64,000 bases of DNA, taken from the NCBI RefSeq assembly GCF_030247185.1, contig NC_080570.1, positions 120,432,689 through 120,496,688 of the forward strand. Direction: 5' to 3'. Below the pieces are notes generated by a model. That model made no database searches. It had not been told where the DNA came from and was given only the letters and a program-made list of their open reading frames with translations. The translations under genes and the position numbers were made by a program. The stretch comes from Malaya genurostris (taxonomy: Eukaryota; Arthropoda; Insecta; Diptera; Culicidae). Within the stretch, counting starts at the first letter, position 1. The number at the start of each line of letters is the position of its first letter. Positions 10,277-22,497 of the stretch are shown here, piece after piece.

Positions 10277-11893
10277 TGCACAGTGGTCCCAATCATGTTA
10301 AAACACACGTTTTTTTTATTTGTGCTTCAGGGGTTAATTTTGGATCTCTCAGGTCTTCAAAGGAATTTCTGTTTGAAATAGTCCGCTTCTTTCAATATAA
10401 TCAAAGTTGACGTTAATCCACCTACAAGTGAGCTAAAAAAATTATTTTGCATACAATACGAAGTAGAGCATTTATGTCTTTAGAAAAATTGTAGATCATG
10501 TTTAAACAAGAAAACATGCCGAAGACATGAACACTTTAAAATGCATTGGTATCGAGATATGATGCACTGTTTATTAAGGACCCCCAAAATCAAGTATTTC
10601 ATAACTTTTTTCAATGAATTTTTAGAATTTTCGGATGTTCTACAATTATATTTTAATTATCAAAATACATATTTTTTTCAAAGACTGCATATTTTTAGGT
10701 TCACAAACTAAAAAGTTTTTGAGCAATTTTATTACAAAATACTACACATTCAAGTATCAATATCTCGAAGATGTGGAAATATGTGGAACCACTTTCAACA
10801 AAGTTCGAAAGTATGGCTAAAACACTATTAGAAAAATTAGTAGTCACAACTTAAATTCACTTAAATTTATATGAAAACACACTTTCAAAAAATGGATGTC
10901 CTAACATTCCACAATATATATTTAGCACCCACACAGTGTTCATTAACACTGCACCTTAATTTCAATATTTATCAAAGTAAGCGAGAAAATAGGAGTAGAT
11001 GAAAACTTCAGACAAAGGAAAAAAGAATTTCCTGAAGTAGACTAAGTTTTCAAAGTTTTCTTCAATTAAATATTGTTAATCTGTTTAGCGGTTTGTATTT
11101 CACTTTTGATTGTTAGGAACACTGTATCAGGAAACCTTTCCGTTTTTGTTTATTTTGTTTTTTTTCTGTTACTATTTTCTCGCTTACTATGATCAATATT
11201 GAATTTAAGGTGCAAGGTTAACGAATACTGTATGTTAAGGTGCTACATGCATATTGGGTTATGTTAGAACAAGCTTTTTTTAAAGTGTGTTTTCATATAA
11301 ATTTAAGTGAATTTAAGTTGTGACTACTAATTTTTCTAATAGTGTTTAGCCATACTTTCAAACTTTGTTGAAATTGGTTCCACATATTTCCACATCTTTG
11401 AGATATTGATTCTTGAATGTGTAGTATTTTGTAATTAGATTGCTCAAAAACTTTTTTGTTTGTGAACCTAAAAATATGCAGTCTTTGACAAAAATATGTA
11501 TTTTGATAATTAAAATATAATTGTAGAACATCCGAAAAGTCTAAAAATTCATTAAAAAAAGTTATGATGGAAATACTTGATTTTGGGGGTCCTTAATAAA
11601 CAGTGCATCATATCTCGATACCAATGCATTTTAAAGTGTTCATGTCTTCGGCATGTTTTCTTGTTCAAACATGATCTACATTTTTTCTAAAGACATAAAT
11701 GCTCTACCTCGTATTTTATGCAAAATAGTTTTTTTAGCTCACTTGTAGGTAGATTAACGTCAACTTTGATTATATTGAAAGAAGCGGACTATTTCAAACA
11801 GAAATTTTTCTGAAGACCTGAAAGCTCCAAAATTAACCCCTGATGTATAAATAAAAAAACGCGTGTTTTGACATGATTGGGACCACTGTGCAT
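10277..11893. mobile_element. giant fold-back element, arms about 720 bp
   Basis: Begins TGCACAGTGGTCCCAATCAT and ends with its reverse complement. The arms run about 10277-10994 and 11172-11893 and are roughly 95% alike by eye through their whole length, with a spacer of about 180 bp. No coding frame of note. Such near-complete inverted repetition identifies a fold-back/MITE-like DNA element; the superfamily is not clear. Confidence 0.85.
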
Positions 11894-12499
11894 TGTTCGG
11901 ACTTTTTTTGCTTTTTCTTTAATAACTTTTTCTACAAATGTCGGATTGGTTTGCGGTCTTCGAAGTTTTTAGAGTCAAACCCTGACCGCGAACGTTTTTT
12001 TTTGTAAAAAGTGAATATCTTCATACTAAATGCTTTACACCTCGGGCGCAAAAATATATGTAGTTTTTCCGATCGAGCTAAAATTTTGCATGGTGCTTAT
12101 GGAACCCAAAAGGAACATGAAAAGTTTGGTGGAGCTGAAATCAATATTTTGTCCCACCCTAGTGAGCACATCTTAAAATGTCCCTTGCTTCTTCAAAGAA
12201 TACCGCTAAGCGAGACAGCATCTTGAATTATATAATTATAATTATTTTATAGGATTTTTAGGATGTTTTCTATTATTATTCTTCAATTTCTAGTTGTCAA
12301 GTCCAAATACTAACAAGCTTGAATACTACAATCGCTTTGTACGACATTTGTGGGTGATCTACTAATCAAACTCGTTCCAAAAATATTTATTTTCACTTTC
12401 AAAGTTTATAGCTATAGTTTAGTCCTACACGTTAGTAATCAACCGGAAACCTGCCCATTTCGAACTGCACGAAACCAGGGGTCAAAAATCCTACACTAA
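11894..12499. other. AT-rich non-coding, probable older repeat
   Basis: No gene recognised. The phrase order around 11900-12200 reads like an old element into which the fold-back at 10277-11893 inserted, but no partner copy exists in the window to prove it. Confidence 0.35.
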
Positions 12500-13103
12500 T
12501 TAATGGACGAACATAATCACTTGATCGAATCGGTTGGGCGTACGTTTACCCATTCGTAATTGCTATGCCAGAAACAAATGAACCAAACAAACACATTTTT
12601 CAAATCCAAAAAAAAAACTAGTTTGCTCCTAGCTTGCGAAATTTCACTCCTCGGCGATGATCGGCATATGTGAACGATAGTGAGGGAGAAATGATCTAAT
12701 TGGAAATTTTTACACAACTTGAAGTCCAAAGTGTTTCTTTTGGTATGCGATCGTCAATTATCAGTCAGTCAACTAAGTTCCTATAGATTTTTGTTTTGCG
12801 GGTGTTTTCTTTCAACCTAGAAAAATAAGGTGGTTTAAAGACTCGTTTTCTCCGTGGTTTCTGCAACTTAATTCTATTTCCAAATTCGACGTGACCCGCG
12901 ACATTTTTACCCAAATCAATTGTGCATTTCTTCCATGTTTCGAAAATACTGCGAACCGTGCGAAAACGGCTGTAAAGCAAAACATTCCAACTAACGAGGT
13001 TGAACGTGTAAACCTCACCCCGTAGGAAACCATCGTTAAGGTGTTACTGTCAAGTACCAATTTGGCAACTATTCGCATCGCCTACTGCTATCACAATCAA
13101 GCG
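12500..13103. other. unique-looking DNA upstream of a possible first exon
   Basis: Shows no similarity to the repeats in the window and has mixed composition. The minus-strand frames at 12765-13078 lack recognisable motifs. It may be a promoter or 5' leader for the exon proposed at 13104. Confidence 0.4.
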
Positions 13104-13198
13104 ATGGACGAAGAAGATTCGGAACATTCCGACACCTCTCCTTCGGTCAGCAGCAGCAGTAATAAAATCAAAACCGAGCTGTTAATGAATTGTTTGGA
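13104..13198 (+). CDS. possible host first coding exon (unidentified)
   Basis: An ATG with a purine at -3 (CAAGCGATGG) opens MDEEDSEHSDTSPSVSSSSN followed by KIKTELLMNCLE. The tail is acidic and serine-rich, of the kind seen at the N-terminus of nuclear regulators, and IKTE fits the SUMOylation consensus (hydrophobic-Lys-x-Glu). The frame stops at 13200, but GT at 13199-13200 in GGAGTAAAC can serve as a splice donor, giving a 95 nt first exon. Codon use is balanced, unlike the AT-rich surroundings, and the region is not repetitive. I do not recognise the protein. No acceptor or second exon could be linked within the window, so this remains a candidate. Confidence 0.4.
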
Positions 13199-14394
13199 GT
13201 AAACGCGTTCGGGGTTTACAACGTGTATTGGTTGCGCTAGTTTTGTTACTGTTTGCGGCTTTCTTTCGGGGCCTGCCTCCGAAGACCATTATCTCACAGA
13301 ATGTTCGATTCATGATTATTCATGGCAACCGTTTATAAATCTGGAATTGTTATGGTGACGCCTCGTTTGCCGGCTGAGTTCATAGCAAGAGTTGCCAGTT
13401 TGGTGAAGAGTAGCCTTCGATCGAATGCTCGGTGGAAAAGAGATTCTTTTTTTATAAAAATATTTTTATTTCTCTGCCAAGAAAGAATTTAGACCAATTA
13501 GAATCGATCTCTCGCTTCTACTCTGATATTATCTTTTTGTCTAGCTATATGCAGGCTTTCGTTTCTTGCTGACGGTAGATATAGTACTGCTCGGCTGCTC
13601 GCTTTTACACTGACAAAGTTTGAATCCTTACATCTCTTTTCCTCGAAGGAAACACTCTTCAAGATGTTGAGAAAGGTCACGCACTGTATGAACATTTCCG
13701 TTTTCCGCAGCATAAAGTCTGCATTGTACGTTTAAATTGTAAGAACATCGAATCGTCAGTTTTATTTGATTGAATCCCATATCGTATCGAGAGATATGAA
13801 CTGTTTTTTTTTGTGAAATTTCTATCTCATTCTATCAACGCTCAGCGTTCAACAGCACTGTTACTGGATTTGTTCCCGTCAATATGATTGATTTGTTCAG
13901 ATTATCTTCATATCTAAAGAATCCGAATGAAGGCTCGACAAATGAGTGTGTGTTCCTTCATTGTGCATGTTGGTGAATTGAGTTTTGTTGAATAAAAATT
14001 GACGAAAGAAAAATCCAAGATTAAAAACCCAAAACTCAACACTAGAGATGCAAAATGCTACATTTAAGATTCTAAAGTGAAGACTCAATGTATCAGATAT
14101 CAGTCTACTAAATCCAGATTCAATGATACAAACATAAAAACATTGAATAATAATTATGGGCCAAGAATCAAGATAAAACATTCTAAATTCAGAATTCAAA
14201 TATAGGAAGATTTTAAAACATTGAAAAGATTTATGGAGAATTATGCAAATTTGTGACGATTCAAATAAATTCATTAGTATTCAGAATCGAGAGCATTGTA
14301 GAATACTAAAAAAGATTTAATAAGATTCACGGAAATTCAAGCAGAATAAAGAATCCAAAATCCAGACAAACTAAGGATTCTAGCAAATCAAGAC
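13199..14394. other. no gene seen; low-complexity GATTC/AGATTC text from 14000
   Basis: 13200-13440 is mixed-composition DNA that may belong to the same host locus as 13104. From 13440 the sequence is AT-rich, and from about 14000 it becomes a degenerate string of short words such as 'agattca' and 'ccagattcaa'. No credible ORF. Confidence 0.4.
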
Positions 14395-15410
14395 CAGAGT
14401 TGCAATTTGTCAGTCATGTCAAATGACCTTGACAGACTGACTAAAATGATCGTCAACTGTAATCGGTACGGTGAGAGTGACTGTCAAATGAGACACTCGA
14501 TAGTTCTATACCAAGTAAAAGTATGCTCAGTCAAAGACAGGCGACTTTTTTGTTTTCTCTCTCATTCTCATATTCCCTGTTGAAGTAAAAAAAAGCAATG
14601 AGAGTACCACAGACTAACAGATGTGACAGTATGAGTAAATTCTTATAAAAATAATTTTTCGTGATGCACTAGTTCCACCTATATTGTACTGCGCGAACTA
14701 TTTAGTATCTGTACACCCCTTATGTTATGTACAAGTTTTTTTTACTAGTTGGTTTCCCCTCGTTTGTCAACACCGATCAGCTGCTTGCAGGGATGCCCGA
14801 TTTCATCCAAATATTTGAAAATGAATAGTCACAATAAATTATTGGATTACGTTGATAATATATTTAACTATTTCGCGATTTTGGAAGGTAACCATTTATT
14901 TGACTCAACGTTGTTCATCTAGACTATTTTTTATTGTGTTGGTAGTTTTCACTCGAAATTAAGTGGTGGCAGACCAGAAGCAAGTAAATATTGTAACAAA
15001 ACGGGTTCGATTTTGTATTGCGTTGGAGGATGAGAAGTAGCACAATTATGTATATAGTTTTGGCAATATGTATTAAATCTGTATCCTGCATGAAATTCGC
15101 ATGGATGTATACAAATCAATACATTACAGGTAATTCTGTATAATTGGCAACTCTGTTGGTAAATGAAAAAAATAAACACAGTCTAGATGACAGACAGGAT
15201 GTTTTTGATAGGGTAACGTGGCGCCATCATGACACATGTGGGTACTGTCCCAAATAATGCAATATTCGAAATGACCGTTAAAATGATTGAAGAATCTAAT
15301 TTCAGTGTCCTGTCTGTTAGTCTGTGAGAGTACTAACATAAACATAAATTGATAAAGTGCATTGTTCTTTGCAAAAAGTCATCGGACTTCGGAGTTTATT
15401 GGTGTAAGAG
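14395..15410. mobile_element. hAT-like MITE H2 (CAGAGTTGCAA end), interrupted
   Basis: Begins CAGAGTTGCAATTTGTCA and follows the reverse complement of element H1 (38122-38621) through 'cgtcaactgtaatcggtac' and 'atgagagtac'. There a 718 bp insertion intervenes before homology resumes at 15334 ('taacataaacataaattgat'). It ends near 15410 at the border with repeat Y, lacking its other terminus. Confidence 0.75.
14608..15325. mobile_element. 718 bp element with CACAGACTAACAGA ends inside H2
   Basis: Left end CACAGACTAACAGA; right end TCTGTTAGTCTGT. The 8 bp word GAGAGTAC lies on both sides (14600-14607 and 15326-15333) but occurs once in the equivalent place in H1, proving the insertion. No transposase frame. 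An 8 bp duplication suggests a hAT- or P-type parent. Confidence 0.8.
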
Positions 15411-15925
15411 TATGTCCAGGAGTGTTCTAGTTCTAGATGCAGAATTGATGTCAGTTTTAAAACTTATATCTAGAAATTATAACAAAATAAACTGGCAGCC
15501 CCAGCAGAGTTTTATCTGTTTCAAATAAAGAAAAAATCAGCCCGCTGGCAACAATAAGGCGCTCTAGTCAGTGCTATCGTAACCAACATCTCAGTTCTTT
15601 GGGCCTTCAAAGCTAGCAAGTCAGCGAGAGCAAAGTAAACAAAATGAAGTAAAATACAGCACTTCATCGATTGTGAAAGTCAGTATTACAATTTGGCACC
15701 GCAGTTTTCATAACGATATCACATTTATTATCAAACATATAAAAATCAACTTTATTTCAACAAATCACAGATATTTTGCATCAACAAATTTTTATTTATG
15801 TTTACATACATGGCGGCCCAGCAGGAACTTGGTAAAAATAGAACGGCAGCGAATACCGGTTTTAAATTTGACAGTAGAACTGTTCGAATAAATAAAACTA
15901 AAACGGCTTGCTGGGGATACGTTTG
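15411..15925 (-). repeat. dispersed repeat Y, copy 1 (split by P-derived MITE)
   Basis: Reads on the minus strand as 'gccgttctattttt' then, after the insertion at 15538-15831, 'ctttatttgaaacagataaa', and on to 'ctagaactagaacactcct'. It matches the uninterrupted copy at 19690-19925. No coding content. Confidence 0.75.
15538..15831 (-). mobile_element. 294 bp internally deleted P-element derivative
   Basis: In reverse complement the first ~150 bp match the P element from its left end through the THAP exon start (57590-57790: 'gggccgccatg', 'aattgtaatactgactttca'), and the remainder matches its right end (61170-61308: 'gacttgctagctttgaaggc'). Everything between is deleted. It starts CAGCCCGCTGG at one end and CAAGTTCCTG at the other. 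Flanks are GAAAAAAT and GTAAAAAT, an 8 bp target duplication with one change. The unoccupied Y copy at 19790 shows the empty site. Confidence 0.85.
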
Positions 15926-17442
15926 TTTCAGTTTAGTGTAGTTTAGAGTATTGAAGGAGATAAGATTTATAATAATTTAAACGATTCAAGATTCTAGATT
16001 CCAGCAGATTCAACAATATTCAATTTAGTAAAATTCAAAAAGGTTTTGAAAAATGAAGCAAAAAAGACTTAAGGCTCCTTATGAATAACATATTTAGGAA
16101 ATTTCAAAAGAGCTCATCAAAAAGCTACTAGAAAACTCAAAAAGTATCACGAATATTCAAGTAGGTTCAAGAAAACTCAAAAAGGTTTAAGACTTGAGTA
16201 GATTTATGAGTTCCACACACAAGAAGATTCAAGGTTTAAGAACATAAAAAAGTTGTAGAAGATTCAAAATATTTAACAAGATTGAAGAAGATTTAAAAAG
16301 AAAACTAATTCCAAATGATTTAGTAAAATTGAAAAAAATGATAGTTCAAGACGATTCAAGATTCAAAAAGATTTGAGAAATTTTAAGACTAATCAAGAAT
16401 CAAGTATATACCTCACATTCTCGATACAGTGGACTCTCCAAAAGACTTCTGCAACATTTTTAATGATTCCGTATCCGAAATTCCATTTGAAACACAAAAT
16501 TTCAAGCAAACTCTTTTTCCATAGTGAAAATAGGAAGAGAAATTTTTCGTGTCGTAAACAATCAGCTGATAAACGCACATTAATTGACATATCCGGCTGA
16601 CAAACTTAACAGGAATGTCAAGGAAGGTTGTACCAACCTAGTAAAAAAATAATTACCGATTGAGTTCACGCGCGCGGTTTGAATGAACCAATCCGGTTCA
16701 ATTTTGATCAGAAGGTATAACAAAATTCCAGGCATTCAGGAGTTAGTAAAATTTTATGCCAAGGTCACATAACCGTTTTAATCTTGTTTACTAGAGTAAC
16801 AATATTTTAGAGTCATATCTAATTTCGTAAAGCGGTAGTGCTCAAAAGTTTTAGCTCCTCTCAGAAAATCCATATGTAAAATTTGATTTGGATAAGTGGT
16901 GCCGAAATCGAAAGTTTGTTCTGTACCAAATGTTCTAAAATTGTCTGAAACGTCGAGATCTAGTGTCATCTCGAAAAAAAATATTTTGGAAAAAATCGAT
17001 TCTCTGGGAGTTATGAGTTTCCGAAATCGAAAAATTGTTTTTACTCTAGTGTAAAAACACTCACACTTTGGGGTTGGGTATTTTACATGTAGAAAGTGTG
17101 TGAGAAATTTGAAAAATATTTAGTAAAATAGTTCTGACATGACGATGGATACGGATGCTTTCGAGAAACACGCGTTTAAAGGTAATTGTTTAAAAAATCG
17201 AAGGAAACAATTTGTTTTTCTACAAGATTTAACATTTAAAATTCAATACTCACTTTCCCAAATTAGATATCTAAAATATAATACTAAATGGAATGAAAAG
17301 TCCCAGGCCACAGAAAAGACGTGAATAGTTTCGAATCGTGTATATATTTGTTGAGAACAAGTCTCTAGATGGCCCAATACCAAATTTCATGACAATCTAT
17401 CCACTAGTGTTTGAATAACAGCTGATCGTATCAGACGAGTTC
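15926..17442. other. no gene; low-complexity AAGATTCA text and AT-rich DNA
   Basis: 15950-16420 is a degenerate string of 'gattcaaga', 'attcaaaaag' words. 16420-17440 is AT-rich without recognisable coding or repeat ends. Open frames are short and lack motifs. Confidence 0.45.
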
Positions 17443-17730
17443 TAGTTTTCATCAAGCTATGGACGAAATTAAAATCAATTGTTTGCGGTACGGACTAGTT
17501 CACCATCCCCCGTATTCTCCACACCTCACCCCCAGTGACTATTATCTATTTCCAAACATGAAAAGGTTTCTCCCGGGAAAGAAATTTTCGTCGAATACTA
17601 AGGTCATACCAGAAACGGAAGCCTATTTTGAGAGCGTTAACAAATCTACAAAAGTTTTCACGGTAAAAAATCGACTTCTTTTGTTAGGACCGGGACTTCT
17701 CATTGCATGTAGTACTCATGTGTCTTGAGC
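17443..17730 (+). pseudogene. mariner (DD34D) transposase C-terminal fragment
   Basis: The frame contains HPPYSPHLTPSDYYLFPNMK then RFLPGKKFSSNTKVIPETEA and YFESVNKS. This is the C-terminal third of a mariner/SETMAR-type transposase. The Asp in PSDYYLFP corresponds to the third catalytic acid and the FSSN..V..ETEAYF helix follows. The first two Asp and the N-terminal helix-turn-helix domain are missing. The reading frame degrades after KSTKVF, losing the W-x-KC-I-E-L-x-G-DY tail. No inverted repeats were found nearby. It is a relic. Confidence 0.8.
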
Positions 17731-19650
17731 GAGACTCTTAATGTTAGAGACTTAAGTTTGAAGGCTTATAACTAAAAAAATAAGAATTATTGTTTAAAAT
17801 TCAAGATTTCGTAGGCGTGACTTAACATTCAATTGTCAGGTGGGGTCTAACACTTTTGAAAAATCATTTATTGTTTCTTTGTATTTTCTTATCGTAAAAT
17901 ATTTCAAGAACATTATGTTAAACTTTCCATCCTATCGGAACAAAACTCTGGAAGTTATCTATTCTTATCTCATACTGCGAAAAGACAAGAGCTCGGCGCA
18001 CAGCCCCAAGAGTTTGTTGAAAATTACCAAATGAATATCGAAAACGCTTTTGGTAACAGGTTTGAAGATGATTTTATTCGAATTCAATTCGTCAAGTCTC
18101 TAAATACTAACATAGTACATTATCGATATATTAATTATTTCATGCGTTATATTAACACTGCCCTACTGATGATACAATGTACACCGTCCTACTTGACATT
18201 AACATATACCATATATTAATGTGTTTACACGCAGCGTGTAAGTCTACACAAAGGCGAATGTCACATTAAAGCTTTCGCAGTAAAGCTTTCATAATTCAGT
18301 TGTCATTAGCAGTAATTGTGTAGAGCTTTCAGTGAATGTCAAATTGTTTGTTTACTAATTTATATTGTGAAATCATTTATGGTGTTTTACAATCTATATT
18401 TTAACAGAGTTCTGCTTCGATTGACTTGAAAATTTAACAAAAACATTCTTGAAATGTTTTTTTTTTAACAAATACGAATAAAATTAAACGCGTTTTTTTC
18501 TGGAAAGCACGTTTCAAACGTCCGTGTCCATCGTCATTTAAAAACTATTTAACCAGTTATTCTCAAATTTTGCATATGAAATACCCAGCCCCAACTTTTT
18601 CCTCTTCGGTTATTGTTACTTTGGAGAGGTTTGGCAGTTTTGACTTAAAACCTCCACCAAAAATTCAAAAAATCAATTCTGGATTTTTTGACATGCAAAT
18701 CATGATTATGATTCCTAAAACGCATTTGCAAAACTGGTTCGTTATTTCATCCGTTACTTCGTTCATTAAAATCAGAAATGGCTGAGCATATTCTATCAGC
18801 ACGTACGCCCGAGGAATCGGCAAACGCTGAAATCACAGAATATTATATTCCATTAGCCAAATCCTTTGTAATATTGTAACTCTTTTGAGCATTTTTAAGA
18901 TGATCATATTTATCAATTCGTAAATGAGTTTGGTCACCAACTAACCGGACCAACAAATCGGAATAATGTTGATACCAATCTTGATAACATCGTCCCTGTT
19001 TTTGCGTCATCAACCATATGAAGGATGGAATTTTTAACACCCATTATCCAACAACTTACAAAACCAGAATTTCAAACGAGTTTCAAGATCAGTTTTAAAA
19101 ATTTCGTTACTTTTCTAAATCGTTGCTTATTTGACTGTTTGAAAAACTTTCAACACTCATCACTATGTAATTCAGGAACCCGAAGTCGGATCCGGATAAA
19201 ATTCAGGTGTATGGGACCATAAACCCATTAATTTGAATTGAACTCTCCTCATCAATACTGTCCATACCATATCTGTTACAACGAGAGAATGCGAGATAGA
19301 ATTTTCGCAGACGAATTAAATAATGACTTCTACTCAAATAAACTACTGGACTCATGATAATTTCAAAATCATCTCTCTGCCATGGACCCAAACAGTAAAG
19401 TTCATAATTGTGAAAAGATTTATTAGCAAAATTTGATTGAGATTTGGAAGCTAAAAAATCAAAATTTGAATAAAATTTAGAGGTTAAACCTTAATAAAAG
19501 TTCAGTTATTATTTTTTACTAAAACATTGTGAAGGGGGTACAAAAAATTGTGCACGAGCGAGCCCCTTAGAAAGGAGCAAATTCAGCAGCTAGAAGTTCT
19601 ATATGGAAGATCTATAATAGAACAGAAACTGGAACAAACGTATCCTTAGA
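17731..19650. other. AT-rich non-coding, no gene recognised
   Basis: No ORF with a known motif. A dyad-rich patch around 18240-18345 repeats 'aaagctttc' on both strands ('cgcagtaaagctttcataat', 'gtagagctttcagtgaatgt'), possibly the end of an old MITE. Otherwise nothing supported. Confidence 0.4.
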
Positions 19651-19659
19651 GCAAATTCA

Positions 19660-19925
19660 GCAGCTGCAAGATTCATATGGCTGGTCTATAATGTAAATGA
19701 AACTGAAACAAACGTATCCCCAGCAATCCGTTTTAGTTTTACTTTTTCGACCAGTTCTACTGTCAAATTTAAAACTGGTATACATTGCCGTTCTATTTTT
19801 TCTATATTTGAAACACAGATAAAACGCTGCTAGGGCTGCCAGTTTATTTTGTTATAATTTCTAGATTTAAATTTTAAAACTGACATAAATTATGCATCTA
19901 GAACTAGAACACTCCTGAATATGCC
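19660..19925 (+). repeat. dispersed repeat Y, copy 2 (uninterrupted)
   Basis: Continuous from 'atccccagcaatccgttt' through 'gccgttctattttttctata', 'gctagggctgccagttta' to 'gaactagaacactcctgaat'. It is the undisturbed reference for the insertions in copies 1 and 3. Confidence 0.75.
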
Positions 19926-20007
19926 CTTAGCAAGCCGTTCTAGTTTTATTTATTCGACCAGTTCTTCTGTCAAATTTAAAACTGGTCTACGATGCCGTTC
20001 TATTTTT

Positions 20008-22342
20008 TTGTCGTGAATACGACTTACTTTACTATGGAGCGCCTTTTCAAAATTTAACCTCTGGGAGAGTGATAAGTTTTTGATCGTGAATATCTCTTGT
20101 TATACTTAACGCAACAACATAATTTTTTCTCCATGCTATCAGCAATATAATCAGGAATTTGTGATTAAATTTTCAGCAGTGTAAAAAATCCATAAATAAC
20201 TCAAAATCTATTTTTTCTCAAACTTTTGGAAACAACGAGGAAAACTCATCTCGTTTGCTTGTCTTTTTCGCACCATGACGACGGTTTTGAGGTAGTCAGG
20301 TCAGGTAATGAGGTGGTAAAAATTTGCTCAGGTGGTGCTCTTCTTCGCATTCAGACGTCGTGGCTAGCAATAAACCAGCAGTAGTAGAGAACTGAATTTT
20401 TAGTTAAATTCAAGAACTAACCTCAGAACCTAGATTCTGGTCCACCTGAATTCTGAAGTTATTTTTATGTGGAACACATTTTTGTTTTCTATATATTAGA
20501 AACTCAAGAAAAATGTGGTCAGGTTTTGAACAATTACAGCTCAGTCAATTTTGTATCAATTATTAATATTATGTCACCATTTGATTGGAAATATTTCTAC
20601 TTATTGATTTGAATGTTCATAGTCATGTTTTTTTTAATTGTATATCATTGAAATAATGATTAATAGCTAGCAGTGTCCGATTTTGTCTGCAAAAAATCTC
20701 CGGCATACCGGATTTCCCTGTCATAGTCGACGGTTTTGAAGAAGTAAGCGATATATCAAAGGGAAAGCATCGCTTTTGAGTGCATAAGATTAATATATAA
20801 TTTATATAAGATGAACTCGATTGATAATGAGAAAAAGTTTATCACTTCAATCAAAATCGCAGAAAGGTAGAGAACCGCTAGAAAAATAACTGCTTACATA
20901 CAAAACTTGAATACAAGCTTGGCGAAGAGAAGCTTTAATATCGATATTCGTATGGCAATCATGTACAAACATATAACTGCATACATTTGGGCTATTGATG
21001 TAATTTCGTCGGCTACAAAACAAATTCAAATCGCGACAAATAGAGTCTACATTCTGGGTTCGCAGACTCTCGTGCATTTGCGGATTCAAAAGTGTGACGA
21101 TTAATTGAAAATGTCGATCATTAGAAATTTTGGTTTCCTTGTTCCACATCAATGGCTCGAACAACCCCATCGGGCTGATCCTTGTAGTTTTAAGTTCCGA
21201 ATTTAGTTTCATACTTTCATTTCAAAATTTCGTTCCAGATCACAGATTCAGAATTTAAAACTATGACTCTATAACTGAATCCTATTTCAGGATTTTGAAA
21301 ATGGTTTCAAATTCAGTTGCTTATTCAGGGATTCGAATCCAGAGATATGATTTAGGATTTTTCAGCATTCATGAATAAAATTCAGGATATGAATTTTAGA
21401 TCTGGATTCTGAAACTAAATACACCCAAACCTCCATTTACGAACCATATATATGTATGTATGTATGCTTACACACTCACCCGTCTACATATATGTGTATA
21501 TATTTATACATATAAATGATCGCTTTTACTTCACCAATATTTATATGTATAAATAAATACAAATAGTTGCACACATGCGTACGTATATTAATACATATGT
21601 ACATATATAAATTACGTAAATGGAGGTTTGGGTGTATTGAGTCTGAACACCGAACCTTCATTTAAAAACTGAATTCCAAACTTTAATTCCCGAATTGAAT
21701 TTCAGCATTTAATTCATCAATTCAGTCTCAGCATTCATTTCCAGAATTCAGAACCTATATATTGGAACTAAATTGTGGACATGATTTCTGGAATTAGATG
21801 CTGGAACTGAATACAGTTCCTATATTAAGACTTGGAATTCAAGTTCAGAATTTATTTCTATAACGCAATTTGGAAAATTCTAAAAATAACTTCAGTTTTC
21901 TACTTCTAGAACTAAATTTATGTCCTGGATTTTTGATCTAGATTCCGAAAATTTGCAGCTGAATTCGGAGCGTGCCCCAGATTCATATATTAGTTCTTAA
22001 ACTTTAGCAATTATAAACATTGGACAAATTACGCAAAGCAGTTTTTTAGAACCACTCAAATATTTCCAAAGGATTTTGAGTATTTCTACTAGTATCTAAA
22101 TCTACAAAACTGTATTTGTTCCGCGTTATTTAATTGTATGGTAGAATATGTTTGCCGTCAATTAGTCGTACTGTAGTATAGATGCATCGTTAAAATTCTG
22201 GAAGCGAAGCAATGAAAGTTGCAAAATATACACAATCTAATACGAATGATTATCTCTATCCGGAAGTGAGAAAGAAATATGTCAGTTTTATTCGTATTCA
22301 CGTCCTCCAGTTATGTCTGTGACATTACTCACCCGCCTTTTT
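20008..22342 (+). mobile_element. element E2 (E family), ~2.3 kb
   Basis: A end at 20010 reads GTCGTGAATACGACTTACTT, then 'gtgataagtttttgatcgtg'. The B end closes with 'ttcgtattcacg' at 22290 and 'gacattactcacccgccttt' to 22342. It sits in the T-run of repeat Y, whose copy 2 shows the empty site. The interior from about 20400 on is mostly degenerate GAATTCAG-type low-complexity DNA plus one small MITE. No coding frame. Confidence 0.75.
21422..21634. mobile_element. 213 bp MITE with CACCCAAACCTCCATTTACG ends, TA target
   Basis: Perfect 20 bp terminal inverted repeats, CACCCAAACCTCCATTTACG, flanked by TA on both sides (21420-21421 and 21635-21636). The interior is an ATATGTAT-rich, partly self-complementary stretch. 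The TA duplication points to a Tc1/mariner-type parent. Confidence 0.85.
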
Positions 22343-22497
22343 TGTATTTGAAACACGAGTGAAACACTGCTGCGGCTGCCAGTTTTTCGTGTTATAAAAT
22401 TCAGATTTAAATTTTGTAACTGACATAAATTATGCATCTAGAGCTAGAACACTATTGAATATGTACTAAGTGACAAAAAAATCTCTTAATTACCCTG

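Larger units (their letters stand above)
19926..22465 (+). repeat. dispersed repeat Y, copy 3 (split by E2)
   Basis: The left part, 19926-20008, ends in 'gccgttctattttttt'. Homology resumes at about 22343 with 'gtatttgaaacacgagtga' and runs to 22465. Element E2 occupies the gap. Confidence 0.75.
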
